From Saccharomonospora cyanea NA-134 (GTDB lineage: Bacteria > Actinomycetota > Actinomycetes > Mycobacteriales > Pseudonocardiaceae), in assembly GCF_000244975.1 (NCBI RefSeq), contig NZ_CM001440.1, positions 4,138,325-4,202,324 of the forward strand: 64,000 bases of DNA, written 5' to 3'. This document shows positions 7,896-15,295 of this stretch, piece after piece. The stretch's first letter is position 1; every line of letters begins with the position of its first letter. Under the pieces are notes generated by a model, which searched no databases, was not told the origin of the DNA, and saw nothing but the letters and a program-made list of their open reading frames with translations. Position numbers and translations under genes: made by a program.

Positions 7896-8975
7896 TCAGA
7901 TGATCGGGGTGCTCCAGCTCTTCGGCGTGATGTACGGGCTCGTCAGCGTGGTCACCTCGGCGTCACCGACCGACAGCGTCAGCCCCGCCGCGGCCAGCTC
8001 GGGAGCGACCCTGGCCAGCCCGAGGGTGGTGCCGAGCGCGATGCTGCGGGCTGCGTGGACGACTTCGCCGACCTGCTCTCCGTCGACCGTCACCGGCGTA
8101 CCGGGCTCGGGCACCGAGTCCCCGCCGGAGAAGCCGATCGTGCGCCGCTTGGCGGGCGCGTTGAACGCGGCCAGCACCGCGTCCCTGCCGAGGAATTCCT
8201 CCTTGGTGATGTCCACGAGCCAGTTCGCGCCCATCTCGATGATGTCCGCGCCGGTCGCCTCGTGGCGCACGACGGGCTGACGCACCTCGAGCATCGCGAG
8301 CTCCAGAGCCTCGTACCCGGCGGGCAGGGCCTGCTCGACGGCTTTGCTCCACAGCTTCTCCACCGAGGTGGCCGAGGCGATGACCTTGTAGCCGTACTCG
8401 GCCGTCGACCCGGTGCGCGCGAAGACGATGTCCTCGCCGTCCCACGTCGTGTCGACCACGGACTCGAACGGCAGCGCCGCCAACTCGCCGTCGATGAGTC
8501 TGCCGACCACGCCCCACGCGTAAGGGCCTTCCAGCGCGAGCACGACCAGCTCGCCGGTGCGGTCGGTGATCGTCACATCGTCGCCCGCCTGCGCCCGCAG
8601 GTGTTCCAGCAGGAGTGCACCGTTACCGACCGAGCTCTCCAGCAGCAGCCCGTCCTCCCGGCCCCACACCACGACCTCGTCCACGACGGAACCCTCGGCG
8701 TCGAGCACGAGGCTCGTCATGCAACGCTCGGCCGTCAGGTACTCGACGTCCCGCGCGAGCACCCGCTGCGCGTACTCCACCGCACCGTCGCCCGTGATCT
8801 CGATCAACCGCGCGCCGGAGAGGTCGAACACGGCGGCGCGGTTGCGGATCGCGTCGTACTCCTGCTCCAGAGTCGAGTAACGCAGGGTCGCGGTGGCCTC
8901 ACCGACGGTGCCGTACACCGTGCCTTCCGGATGCGCCGAACGCAGCGGCGAGGTCAGGGTTGGCGTGTCATTCAC
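7896..8975 (-). CDS. GcvT-like (glycine-cleavage T-protein / aminomethyltransferase family) protein
   Basis: This 359-residue protein matches the folate-binding GcvT fold over its full length. It has an N-terminal segment AVFDLSGARLIEITGDGAVEYAQRVLARDV, the folate-site region SLVLDAEGSVVDEVVVW with acidic residues where T-proteins hold the catalytic Asp, and RTGSTAEYGYKV. The family C-terminal barrel (GRDAVLAAF and SIALGTTLGLARV) follows. Known relatives transfer or accept one-carbon units with tetrahydrofolate (GcvT, dimethylglycine dehydrogenase domains, DmdA demethylase). No other glycine-cleavage genes are nearby, and the gene sits between the dehydratase (6 bp gap) and the fused ketosynthase (27 bp). 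A cluster-specific one-carbon transfer to or from the polyketide, or an O-demethylation, is plausible but unproven. Confidence 0.8.
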   Translation of the reverse strand: MNDTPTLTSPLRSAHPEGTVYGTVGEATATLRYSTLEQEYDAIRNRAAVFDLSGARLIEITGDGAVEYAQRVLARDVEYLTAERCMTSLVLDAEGSVVDEVVVWGREDGLLLESSVGNGALLLEHLRAQAGDDVTITDRTGELVVLALEGPYAWGVVGRLIDGELAALPFESVVDTTWDGEDIVFARTGSTAEYGYKVIASATSVEKLWSKAVEQALPAGYEALELAMLEVRQPVVRHEATGADIIEMGANWLVDITKEEFLGRDAVLAAFNAPAKRRTIGFSGGDSVPEPGTPVTVDGEQVGEVVHAARSIALGTTLGLARVAPELAAAGLTLSVGDAEVTTLTSPYITPKSWSTPII

Positions 8976-8981
8976 GGGTTT

Positions 8982-9461
8982 TCAGACCTTTCCGTTCGAA
9001 CTGGTAGCGGCCGGGTCGGCGATCGTGATCGATCCTTCGGCGACGACGGCGCCGTCCACCCTGGCGTTGACCTTGTACTCGCAGAAGCCGCGGCCACCCG
9101 CGGTGCGTTCCGAAGTCAGCAGCAGCGAGTCCCCCGGCCTCACCGGACGCCGGAACCTCATCGAACGCACCCCGGCCAGGTAACCGATGGGACCCGCCCC
9201 AGCGAGCGCGAAGACCACTCCGGACAGTTGTGCCAGCGCCTCGGCGACCAGCACGCCGGGGAACACGGCGTCGGCCGGGAAGTGCCCCTGGAACCACGGC
9301 TCCGTGGCGGTGACGTTCTTGGTTCCGACTCCCCTGACACCGGGTTCGACCCGCTCGACCCGGTCGAGCAGGAGCATCGGCCACCGGTGCGGCAGGATCT
9401 GTCGAATGCGGTCGTTGTCCAGGCCCGTCAGGGTGGCGGTCGGCTCGCTCGTGGTCGTCAT
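8982..9461 (-). CDS. FabZ-like 3-hydroxyacyl-ACP dehydratase
   Basis: This 159-residue hot-dog-fold protein carries the FabZ active site. His60 lies in FQGHFPADAVFPGV and Glu74 in LVAEALAQLSG, after the typical opening ILPHRWPMLLLDRV. It would dehydrate 3-hydroxyacyl-ACP to trans-2-enoyl-ACP after each ketoreduction. With the ketoreductase, it makes the pathway a reducing (polyene or fatty-acid-like) one rather than a classical aromatic poly-beta-ketone pathway. The ATG at 9461 overlaps the TGA of the ACP gene. Longer in-frame extensions upstream run through the ACP gene and are not used. Confidence 0.9.
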   Translation of the reverse strand: MTTTSEPTATLTGLDNDRIRQILPHRWPMLLLDRVERVEPGVRGVGTKNVTATEPWFQGHFPADAVFPGVLVAEALAQLSGVVFALAGAGPIGYLAGVRSMRFRRPVRPGDSLLLTSERTAGGRGFCEYKVNARVDGAVVAEGSITIADPAATSSNGKV

Positions 9462-9772
9462 GCCGCGCGCTCGCCCGCCCCGGGTTCCGTCTTCGGCAGG
9501 TCGGGGTTGACGTACTCGGCCAACCGCGAGACCGAACCGAACACGGACATGTCGCTGTCGTAGAGCGCCACGCCGAACTCGGCCTCGATGGCGACGTAGA
9601 GTTCGAGCACGTCGAGGCTGTCGAGTTCGAGGCCCCTGCCGAACAGCGGCTGGTCGTCGGTGATCCACTCCGGTTCGATCGGCAGGTCGAGCCGCGACAC
9701 GATCATTTTCTTGATCTGGGCGCAGGTCTGCTGTCGTGCGGCTGCGGCGGCACGGAGTTCGTCGATGGTCAC
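9458..9772 (-). CDS. acyl carrier protein
   Basis: This 104-residue acidic protein has the carrier-protein motif LELDSLDVLEL, with Ser52 as the likely phosphopantetheine attachment site, followed by the helix EAEFGVALYD. It has extra residues at both ends compared with typical 80-residue ACPs, including a C-terminal Pro/Glu/Ala tail. It would carry the growing chain between the fused ketosynthase, ketoreductase and dehydratase. The phosphopantetheinyl transferase at 1383-1841 is the obvious activating partner. Its stop overlaps the dehydratase start (ATGA). Confidence 0.92.
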   Translation of the reverse strand: MTIDELRAAAAARQQTCAQIKKMIVSRLDLPIEPEWITDDQPLFGRGLELDSLDVLELYVAIEAEFGVALYDSDMSVFGSVSRLAEYVNPDLPKTEPGAGERAA

Positions 9773-9795
9773 AATCTCCTCCGAAGGTGCTGTGC

Positions 9796-10542
9796 TCAGC
9801 CGAGACCGCCGCCGTTGGCGACGAACGTCTCGCTGGTGATGTAGGAAGCCCGATCCGAGGCCAAAAAGGTCACCAGGTGGGCGATCTCCTCGGGCCGGCC
9901 CATCCGGCCGAGCCGGATACGCGAGGCGTAGTTCTCCCGCAGCTTCGTGGGAATCATCCTGGTCATATCGGTCTCGACGAAGCCGGGGGCGACCACGTTG
10001 ACCCGCACCCCGTAGGGCGCGGCCTCGTACGACAACGCCTTGCTGAACGCGATGATCGCGCCCTTGGAGGCGACGTAGTTGGTCTGGCCGGGGAAACCGC
10101 CGTCGAGCCCGCTGGCCGAGCTGAGGGTCACGATGGAACCACGGCGCTGGTGCTGCATGATGCGCAGTGCCTCACGGCACGCGAAGAACGTGCCCTTCAT
10201 GTTGATGCCCATCGTCTCGTCGAACAGGTCACTGCTCATCGCCACGAGGTGCTTGTCGCGGGTGACTCCCGCACTGGTCACGAGGACGTCGAGCCTGCCG
10301 TGCTCCGAGCGCAACGACCGGAACATCTCGCGGACGGCGCCCTCGTCGGTGACGTCGGCCCGGATGGTCGACGCCGACCCCCCGTTCGACTCGATCCGTG
10401 CGACCAGTTCCTTGGCCGCCTCCTCCGAACGGGAGTAGTTGATCACCACGTGGTTCCCGTTGGCGGCGAGGTCGAGCGCCACCGCCCGACCGATTCCACG
10501 GGACCCACCGGTGACCAGAGCGACCGAGCCTGCTGCGAACAT
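9796..10542 (-). CDS. FabG-like 3-oxoacyl-ACP reductase
   Basis: This classical short-chain dehydrogenase of 248 residues from ATG 10542 is the first gene of the leftward PKS operon. It has the TGGSRGIG cofactor motif, NAG-type TSAGVTRD, a catalytic Ser in SSASG, and YVASK with Tyr and Lys. RADVTD and an Arg-rich cofactor region suggest NADPH preference. It should reduce the beta-keto group of ACP-bound intermediates. A GTG at 10554 could extend the protein by four residues, but GGAG lies 6 bp upstream of the ATG, so the ATG is preferred. The promoter region upstream carries three 11-bp-spaced repeats that look like SARP sites. Confidence 0.88.
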   Translation of the reverse strand: MFAAGSVALVTGGSRGIGRAVALDLAANGNHVVINYSRSEEAAKELVARIESNGGSASTIRADVTDEGAVREMFRSLRSEHGRLDVLVTSAGVTRDKHLVAMSSDLFDETMGINMKGTFFACREALRIMQHQRRGSIVTLSSASGLDGGFPGQTNYVASKGAIIAFSKALSYEAAPYGVRVNVVAPGFVETDMTRMIPTKLRENYASRIRLGRMGRPEEIAHLVTFLASDRASYITSETFVANGGGLG

Positions 10543-10601
10543 CCGCGACTCCACAAGGGTTTCCGGCGCTTGTCGGACTGCGCCCGTCGGCGTGCCGGCC
10601 C

Positions 10602-10647
10602 AACGTACTGAATCGGGATTTCACCGACTTATCACGCGAATATCAGC
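10602..10647 (-). promoter_or_regulatory. putative SARP-controlled promoter of the PKS operon
   Basis: Read leftward, three related heptamers, GCTGATA, CGTGATA and GGTGAAA, occupy 10647-10619. Each is separated by 4 bp, an exact 11-bp period. A TANNNT hexamer, TACGTT, lies at 10607-10602. SARP activators are known to bind direct heptamer repeats with an 11-bp period placed just upstream of the -10 element, and a SARP gene lies 1.7 kb away. The ketoreductase start is about 60 bp downstream. The match is by eye. Confidence 0.55.
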
Positions 10648-10687
10648 ACCTTGACCGGGGTTCTCGCGGTGCTTCACGCTCAAGCGC

Positions 10688-12310
10688 ATGGCTGACCTCG
10701 AGGTGGACGTCCTCATCGTCGGCGGAGGGCCCGTCGGCCTCACCGCGTCACTGGAGTGTTCCCGGCACGGACTGACCTCGTTGCTGGTCGAACGGCACGA
10801 GAGCACGTCGATCTTTCCCAAGGCACGGCTCGTGTCCACCCGCACGATGGAGCTGGTCCGCGCGTGGGGGCTGCAGGACGAGGTGGAGCGCCTCGGGTTG
10901 CCCAGGGAGGAGAGCCTCGCCGTCGGCGTGGGCAGTTCGCTGACCGCGCCGGACTTCCATCGCGAGGTCGCTCCCATCGTGGAGGACGCGCCGCAGAGCC
11001 CGACCTACACCTACATCTGCGCGCAGGACAAGTTCGAGGTCGTCCTCAAACGCACGGCCGAGTCGATGCCCGGCGCGGACGTCCGGTTCGCCACCACGAT
11101 GACGTCTCTGACGCAGGACTCCGACGGGGTGTCCGCCGTGGTCGAGTCGGCGGCAGGCACGTTCACGGTCCGCGCCGCCTACGCGGTGGCCGCCGACGGA
11201 GCACGCAGCGGTGTCCGGCAGCGGCTCGGCATCGGGGTGGAGGGCCCGCCCCCGCTCGGACACATGATCAGCATCATGTTCGACGCCGACCTCGTTCCCC
11301 TGCTGCACGACCGGATGTGCGCGCTGTACTTCCTCAGAAGCACCATCCCGTGCGCCGTCGAAGCCGTCGACAACCAACGCCGCTGGATCGTCCAGACCGG
11401 GTACGACCCCGAGGAGGGCGGCAGCGCGGCGGACTTCACGCCGGAGTTCTGCGTTCACCTGGTGCGGGAGGCGGTCGGGGTGCCCGACCTGGACGTGGAG
11501 CTGGTGGGCATCATGCCGTGGCTCCAACAGGCCGTGACGGCCGAGCGGTTCCGTGACGGGCGGATCTTCCTCGCGGGCGACGCGGCGCACGTGTCCACCC
11601 CGCAGGGCGGGTTCGGCATGAACTGCGGCATCCAGGACGCGCACAACCTCGTGTGGAAGCTCGCCGCCGTGCTGAAGGGGCTCGCGGGCGAGGGACTGCT
11701 CGACACCTACTCCGCCGAACGGCATCCCGTCGGACAGCGCACGGTCGCCGAGAGCCTCGACAACGCGTTGATCACCTTCCGCATGATGGAGGGTGAGCTG
11801 ACGATGAAGGAGGCCATCGCACTACAGGCGGGCAGGAGACGCAGTGAGGGTCTGGTGCTCGGGTTCCACTACGAGTCGGCCGCGGTGGTTCCGGACGGCA
11901 CCCGGCCGCCCGAACCGGACGATCCCTACCGCACCTACGTCGCGACGGCCCGGCCCGGCCACCGCGCCCCGCACGTCGTGGTGAGTCGCAACGGCACGAA
12001 CATGTCCACTCTGGACTTGATGGGCACGGGTTTCACCCTGTTCACCCCTGACGGGAGCGGCTGGGCGAAGGCGGCGGAGGAGGCCGGCACCCGCACCGGC
12101 GTGCACGTCGTGCCCATCGAGGTCTCCCCGAGGGCGGGCGGAAACGTCGCCGTCACCGCACCACGGTGGGCCGAGGTCTACGGAGTGAGCCCGACGGGAG
12201 CGGTGCTGGTCCGGCCGGACGGTCACGTGGCCTGGCGGGTCGCCGACGGCACGGCGAGCGCGGAGGTCCTCGTGGAGGTCCTGGACACCGTCCTCACGCG
12301 GACACCGTAG
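10688..12310 (+). CDS. FAD-dependent aromatic-hydroxylase-type monooxygenase
   Basis: This 540-residue group A flavoprotein monooxygenase resembles polyketide hydroxylases such as PgaE and RdmE. The FAD Rossmann motif is VDVLIVGGGPVGLTASLE, the DG motif is AVAADGARSGVRQRLG, and the GD motif is IFLAGDAAHVSTPQGGFGMN. A C-terminal thioredoxin-like domain (about 430-540) completes the usual layout. It would insert one oxygen from O2 with NAD(P)H. Family members act on aromatic polyketides, which fits awkwardly with a reducing PKS; the substrate may be a cyclised aromatic or a polyene. It is transcribed rightward, divergent from the PKS operon, and its 3' end overlaps the convergent SARP gene by 17 bp. 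The Shine-Dalgarno is weak. Confidence 0.88.
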   Translation: MADLEVDVLIVGGGPVGLTASLECSRHGLTSLLVERHESTSIFPKARLVSTRTMELVRAWGLQDEVERLGLPREESLAVGVGSSLTAPDFHREVAPIVEDAPQSPTYTYICAQDKFEVVLKRTAESMPGADVRFATTMTSLTQDSDGVSAVVESAAGTFTVRAAYAVAADGARSGVRQRLGIGVEGPPPLGHMISIMFDADLVPLLHDRMCALYFLRSTIPCAVEAVDNQRRWIVQTGYDPEEGGSAADFTPEFCVHLVREAVGVPDLDVELVGIMPWLQQAVTAERFRDGRIFLAGDAAHVSTPQGGFGMNCGIQDAHNLVWKLAAVLKGLAGEGLLDTYSAERHPVGQRTVAESLDNALITFRMMEGELTMKEAIALQAGRRRSEGLVLGFHYESAAVVPDGTRPPEPDDPYRTYVATARPGHRAPHVVVSRNGTNMSTLDLMGTGFTLFTPDGSGWAKAAEEAGTRTGVHVVPIEVSPRAGGNVAVTAPRWAEVYGVSPTGAVLVRPDGHVAWRVADGTASAEVLVEVLDTVLTRTP

Positions 12311-13787
12311 GGGACTGCACGCGGAGTACCGGAGGCGCGGGCGAGTTCAGCCCCGCCGCGGCACGCCGGAGCAGCACCGGGTTCCCACCTGCCATGCCCG
12401 CGATGCGCACAGCGTCCCGCGACTGCCGGTCGACCCAGTCCTCACCCAACAGCAGGGCGAGCAACTCGCGTGACTCTCCCGGCGGCAGCGGGCCGAGCAC
12501 GCTGCGCCGTGCTCCCTGCCGCACGACCAGGTCGCTCAGCGGATCGCGGCTGGTGACGAGCACCCGGCAGTCGGAGCATCCCGGTAGCAGCGGCAACACC
12601 TGGGCCACGTCGACGGCGTCGTCGAGCACCACGAGAAGCCTCTTGCGGGCGACCGTGCTGCGGTAGAGGGCGACCTTCTCGGCGAGGTCGCCCGGCACGG
12701 ACTGCGGTGCCACGCCCAGTGCGTGCAGGAAACGGTCGAGGACCGCGGACGTGGGCACCGGCCTCCCACTCGGGTCGCGCAGATCGGCGAACAACTGGCC
12801 GTGCGGGAACCGCTCCGCCCGCTGGTGTGCCCACCGCAGCGCGAGAGCCGTCTTGCCCACGTCGCCCGGCCCGCACAACACCATCGTGCCGGGGGCGTCC
12901 GGGTGGTCGGCGAGTGCCTCGTCGAGAGCCCGCAGCTCCTGTCCCCGGCCCGCGAAGGGCACCGGTTGCCTCGGCAGTTGCGAGGGAATGGTGGACGCCG
13001 GCGCGACAGGAAGGGACAGTGGCACGGGGGAAGGCGACAGCGCGGGAGCGTCCCGCAGGATGCGCTCGTGAAGTTCCCGCAGCTCGGGGCCGGGTTCGAG
13101 CCCGATCTGCTCCACCAGGACACGGCGGGCGTCCTGGTAGGTCCGCAACGCCTCCGCCCGCCGTCCCGAGCGGTACTGGGCGAGCATGAGCTGCGCCCTC
13201 GCGCGTTCCCGCAGTGGCTGCTCCGCCACCACGGCGGACAACTCGGCGACGATACGGTCGTGCCTGCCGAGCTGGAGTTCGAGCTCCGCACACGTCTCCA
13301 CGGCGTCGAGGCGGGCCTCGTGGAGCCGGTGCGCTTCGACACGCATGCCCGGCAGGTTCTCGAACGGCATACCCCGCCACAGGCCCAGCGCCTCGCGTAG
13401 CAGTGCCACGGCGGCAAGCCGGTCGCCCGCGGCGGCCTTCGCCGCGGCGCGCGCGGTCAGTGACCCGAACCGGAGCCAGTCCGCCGCGTTCTCCTCCAGC
13501 CGGATGAGATAGCCGGGGCTCGCGGTGCCGATGGCCTTGTCCAGTCCCACGACGCTGAGCGCGCGGCGCAGCCGGGACACGCAGATGGCCACCTGGCTGC
13601 GCGCGCTGGCGGGAGGCTCGCCACCCCAGACGGCACCGATGAGCCGGTCGACGCTGACCACCCGGTTCGCATCCAGTACGAGACTGGCCAGAACGGCCCG
13701 TTCGCGGGCCCCTCCGACCCGGATCTCCCGCTCCGCCCGCATGACGCGGACGGGGCCCATGATCTGGATCTGCACCGGGCCGACCAT
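12294..13787 (-). CDS. SARP-family transcriptional activator with NB-ARC ATPase domain
   Basis: This 497-residue regulator has an OmpR-type winged-helix DNA-binding domain (about 1-95), beginning IQIMGPVRVMRAEREI. A bacterial transcriptional activation domain (about 100-245) follows. The NB-ARC ATPase module has Walker A GPGDVGKTALAL and Walker B RLLVVLDDAV. It stops soon after the NB-ARC core and lacks the long TPR region of full AfsR proteins. The ATG at 13787 shares its A with the TGA of the glycosyltransferase gene, so the two are translationally coupled. As a cluster-situated activator it probably recognises the 11-bp-period repeats upstream of the ketoreductase and perhaps of the glycosyltransferase. 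Its 3' end overlaps the convergent monooxygenase gene. Confidence 0.88.
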   Translation of the reverse strand: MVGPVQIQIMGPVRVMRAEREIRVGGARERAVLASLVLDANRVVSVDRLIGAVWGGEPPASARSQVAICVSRLRRALSVVGLDKAIGTASPGYLIRLEENAADWLRFGSLTARAAAKAAAGDRLAAVALLREALGLWRGMPFENLPGMRVEAHRLHEARLDAVETCAELELQLGRHDRIVAELSAVVAEQPLRERARAQLMLAQYRSGRRAEALRTYQDARRVLVEQIGLEPGPELRELHERILRDAPALSPSPVPLSLPVAPASTIPSQLPRQPVPFAGRGQELRALDEALADHPDAPGTMVLCGPGDVGKTALALRWAHQRAERFPHGQLFADLRDPSGRPVPTSAVLDRFLHALGVAPQSVPGDLAEKVALYRSTVARKRLLVVLDDAVDVAQVLPLLPGCSDCRVLVTSRDPLSDLVVRQGARRSVLGPLPPGESRELLALLLGEDWVDRQSRDAVRIAGMAGGNPVLLRRAAAGLNSPAPPVLRVQSPTVSA

Positions 13788-15004
13788 CAGTGTCCCCGCG
13801 CCAGGTGGTCCTCGATGCGTTCCGCTGCGCGGGCCGCGCCTCCGGCCTCGGCCACCGCCTTGCTCATCCGCTCGGCCGCCTCGGCCGCGGCCCGGTCGGC
13901 CAGCACCGAGCGGACGGCCTCGGCGAGCACCTCCGGGGTGATGTCGGCCGGGTCGATCACCACGCCGAGTCCGAGTTCGCCGATCCGCCACCCGGTGGGC
14001 CGGTCCAGCGCGGAGGTGGGGACGCACACCAGCGGTGTGCCCGCGCGCAACGCCTCCATCACCGTGCCCATGCCTCCGTGGGTGACGCACAGGGCCGCGT
14101 GTTCGAGCACGGTCACGTGCGGTACCCAGCGGTGCACCTCGACGTTCGGCGGAAGCGCACCGAGGCTCTCCGGGTCGGTCCCCTCCGCCACGGTCAGCAC
14201 CGCGTGCCACGGCCGGCCCCGGAACGCCTCGACACACGCGCGGAAGATCTCCTCGTGTTCGTTGAACACGGCGCCGAGTGACACCAGCACGACGGGTTCC
14301 TCACCGCCGGGCGGAGTCCACTCCCCGAGGAAGTCACGGTCGCCCACGCACGGCCCGACGAACGTGAACCGCTCGTCGAAGCTGTCCCCCTCGTACTGGA
14401 ACTCGCGGGGAATCGTCACGAGACTGCACTCGGGGACCTCGAACCAGAGTTCGTGCGGCGGGGTGTCCACACCGTGGGCGTGGCTCAGCTCGCCGATCCG
14501 GCGCATCGTCGTGCCGACCCACTCGGGCAGCTCCGCCGGCTTCTCGGTGGCGGGGCCGTCGCCGCCCGCGTCGTTGTACATGGCGTTGAGGTAGGAGAAC
14601 TTCTCGTTCGACGCGAAGAACGGGATGAGCTGCACCGAGGGAACTCCCCAGCGCCGCGAGAGGATCCGGCCCGCGTAGAGCACCGACGTGTCGTAAACGA
14701 CGCCGGCCACCTCACCGATGCCCTCCACTTCGGACACGGCTGTGTGGAGCATCGCCGCGCTCTCGTCCAGCAGCACGGAGAGCAGGTACCCGGGATCCTC
14801 GGCGAGGCGGGTGAAGTCGGCGTCCCGGTAGTGGGAGTCGTACGCCAGCACGGTCGCGCCCGTGGCAGCGACGATGTCACGCATGCTGGGCGCCGTCAGG
14901 TACAGCACCTCGTGACCTCGGCGCACCAGCTCGGCCACCATGGCCAGGCTCGGAATGACGTGCCCGTGGTCGGGATGGCACAGAAACAGGATCTTGCGTG
15001 GCAT
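13787..15004 (-). CDS. macrolide-type UDP/NDP-glycosyltransferase (GT1 family)
   Basis: This 405-residue GT-B glycosyltransferase of the MGT/UGT type has an N-terminal acceptor domain beginning ILFLCHPDHGHVIPSLAMV. Its C-terminal donor domain carries the signature HRWVPHVTVLEHAALCVTHG followed by GMGTVMEAL and the GTPLVCVPTSALDRP segment. It should attach the deoxyaminosugar encoded next door to the polyketide aglycone. The ATG at 15004 is preferred to the GTG at 15016 because GGGAG lies about 8 bp upstream of the ATG. The gene is followed directly by the SARP gene with an overlapping TGATG. Confidence 0.9.
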   Translation of the reverse strand: MPRKILFLCHPDHGHVIPSLAMVAELVRRGHEVLYLTAPSMRDIVAATGATVLAYDSHYRDADFTRLAEDPGYLLSVLLDESAAMLHTAVSEVEGIGEVAGVVYDTSVLYAGRILSRRWGVPSVQLIPFFASNEKFSYLNAMYNDAGGDGPATEKPAELPEWVGTTMRRIGELSHAHGVDTPPHELWFEVPECSLVTIPREFQYEGDSFDERFTFVGPCVGDRDFLGEWTPPGGEEPVVLVSLGAVFNEHEEIFRACVEAFRGRPWHAVLTVAEGTDPESLGALPPNVEVHRWVPHVTVLEHAALCVTHGGMGTVMEALRAGTPLVCVPTSALDRPTGWRIGELGLGVVIDPADITPEVLAEAVRSVLADRAAAEAAERMSKAVAEAGGAARAAERIEDHLARGH

Positions 15005-15041
15005 GTCGGCTCCCACCGGGGATCGGACTCGGCGGCACGGG

Positions 15042-15067
15042 AACGCAGCGGATCACGCGCTGATCAG
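15042..15067 (-). promoter_or_regulatory. possible second SARP site upstream of the glycosyltransferase
   Basis: The plus-strand segment ATCACGCG, 3 bp, ATCAG at 15052-15067 matches ATCACGCG, 3 bp, ATCAG at 10631-10646 almost exactly and again has an 11-bp period. A third repeat is degenerate, and no convincing -10 is visible downstream in the leftward direction. It lies 48 bp upstream of the glycosyltransferase start. Regulation by the cluster SARP is inferred. Confidence 0.4.
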
Positions 15068-15115
15068 GCACTACGGCCGCCGCCGACAACGTAAAGCCGA
15101 CACGAGGCGACCGAA

Positions 15116-15255
15116 ACCCCTACCCGCTCCCCTATCCCCCACGGAGGTGTCCGATACGCGGAACGGAGCAGTGGCGCCGCCCCTGGCAGGGCCGGTCCGC
15201 CCTCCTCACCCGCCGGATTAGGGGTTACCCCTATGGCCTCGCCCGTACCTATGCT
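15116..15255 (+). promoter_or_regulatory. putative LAL-regulator site and promoter of the aminotransferase
   Basis: A perfect inverted repeat, TAGGGG-TTA-CCCCTA, sits at 15219-15233. The TANNNT hexamer TATGCT follows at 15250-15255, and the aminotransferase ATG is at 15296. The palindrome would overlap the -35 position, which suits an activator. Two further CCCCTA half-sites lie at 15117-15122 and 15129-15134. Similar half-sites occur at 18709-18732 and, as GGGGGTTATAA, upstream of the LAL regulator at 23663-23673. Binding by the LAL regulator is inferred from this shared distribution. Confidence 0.45.
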
Positions 15256-15295
15256 GGCGGCAAACCGCGCGAGCCGAAGGGCGACAGGGACGACG

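Noticed and set aside
7896-8975. Housekeeping glycine cleavage gcvT
   Set aside because: No gcvH, gcvP or lpd lies nearby, and the gene is tightly packed inside the PKS operon, so a cluster-specific role is preferred.
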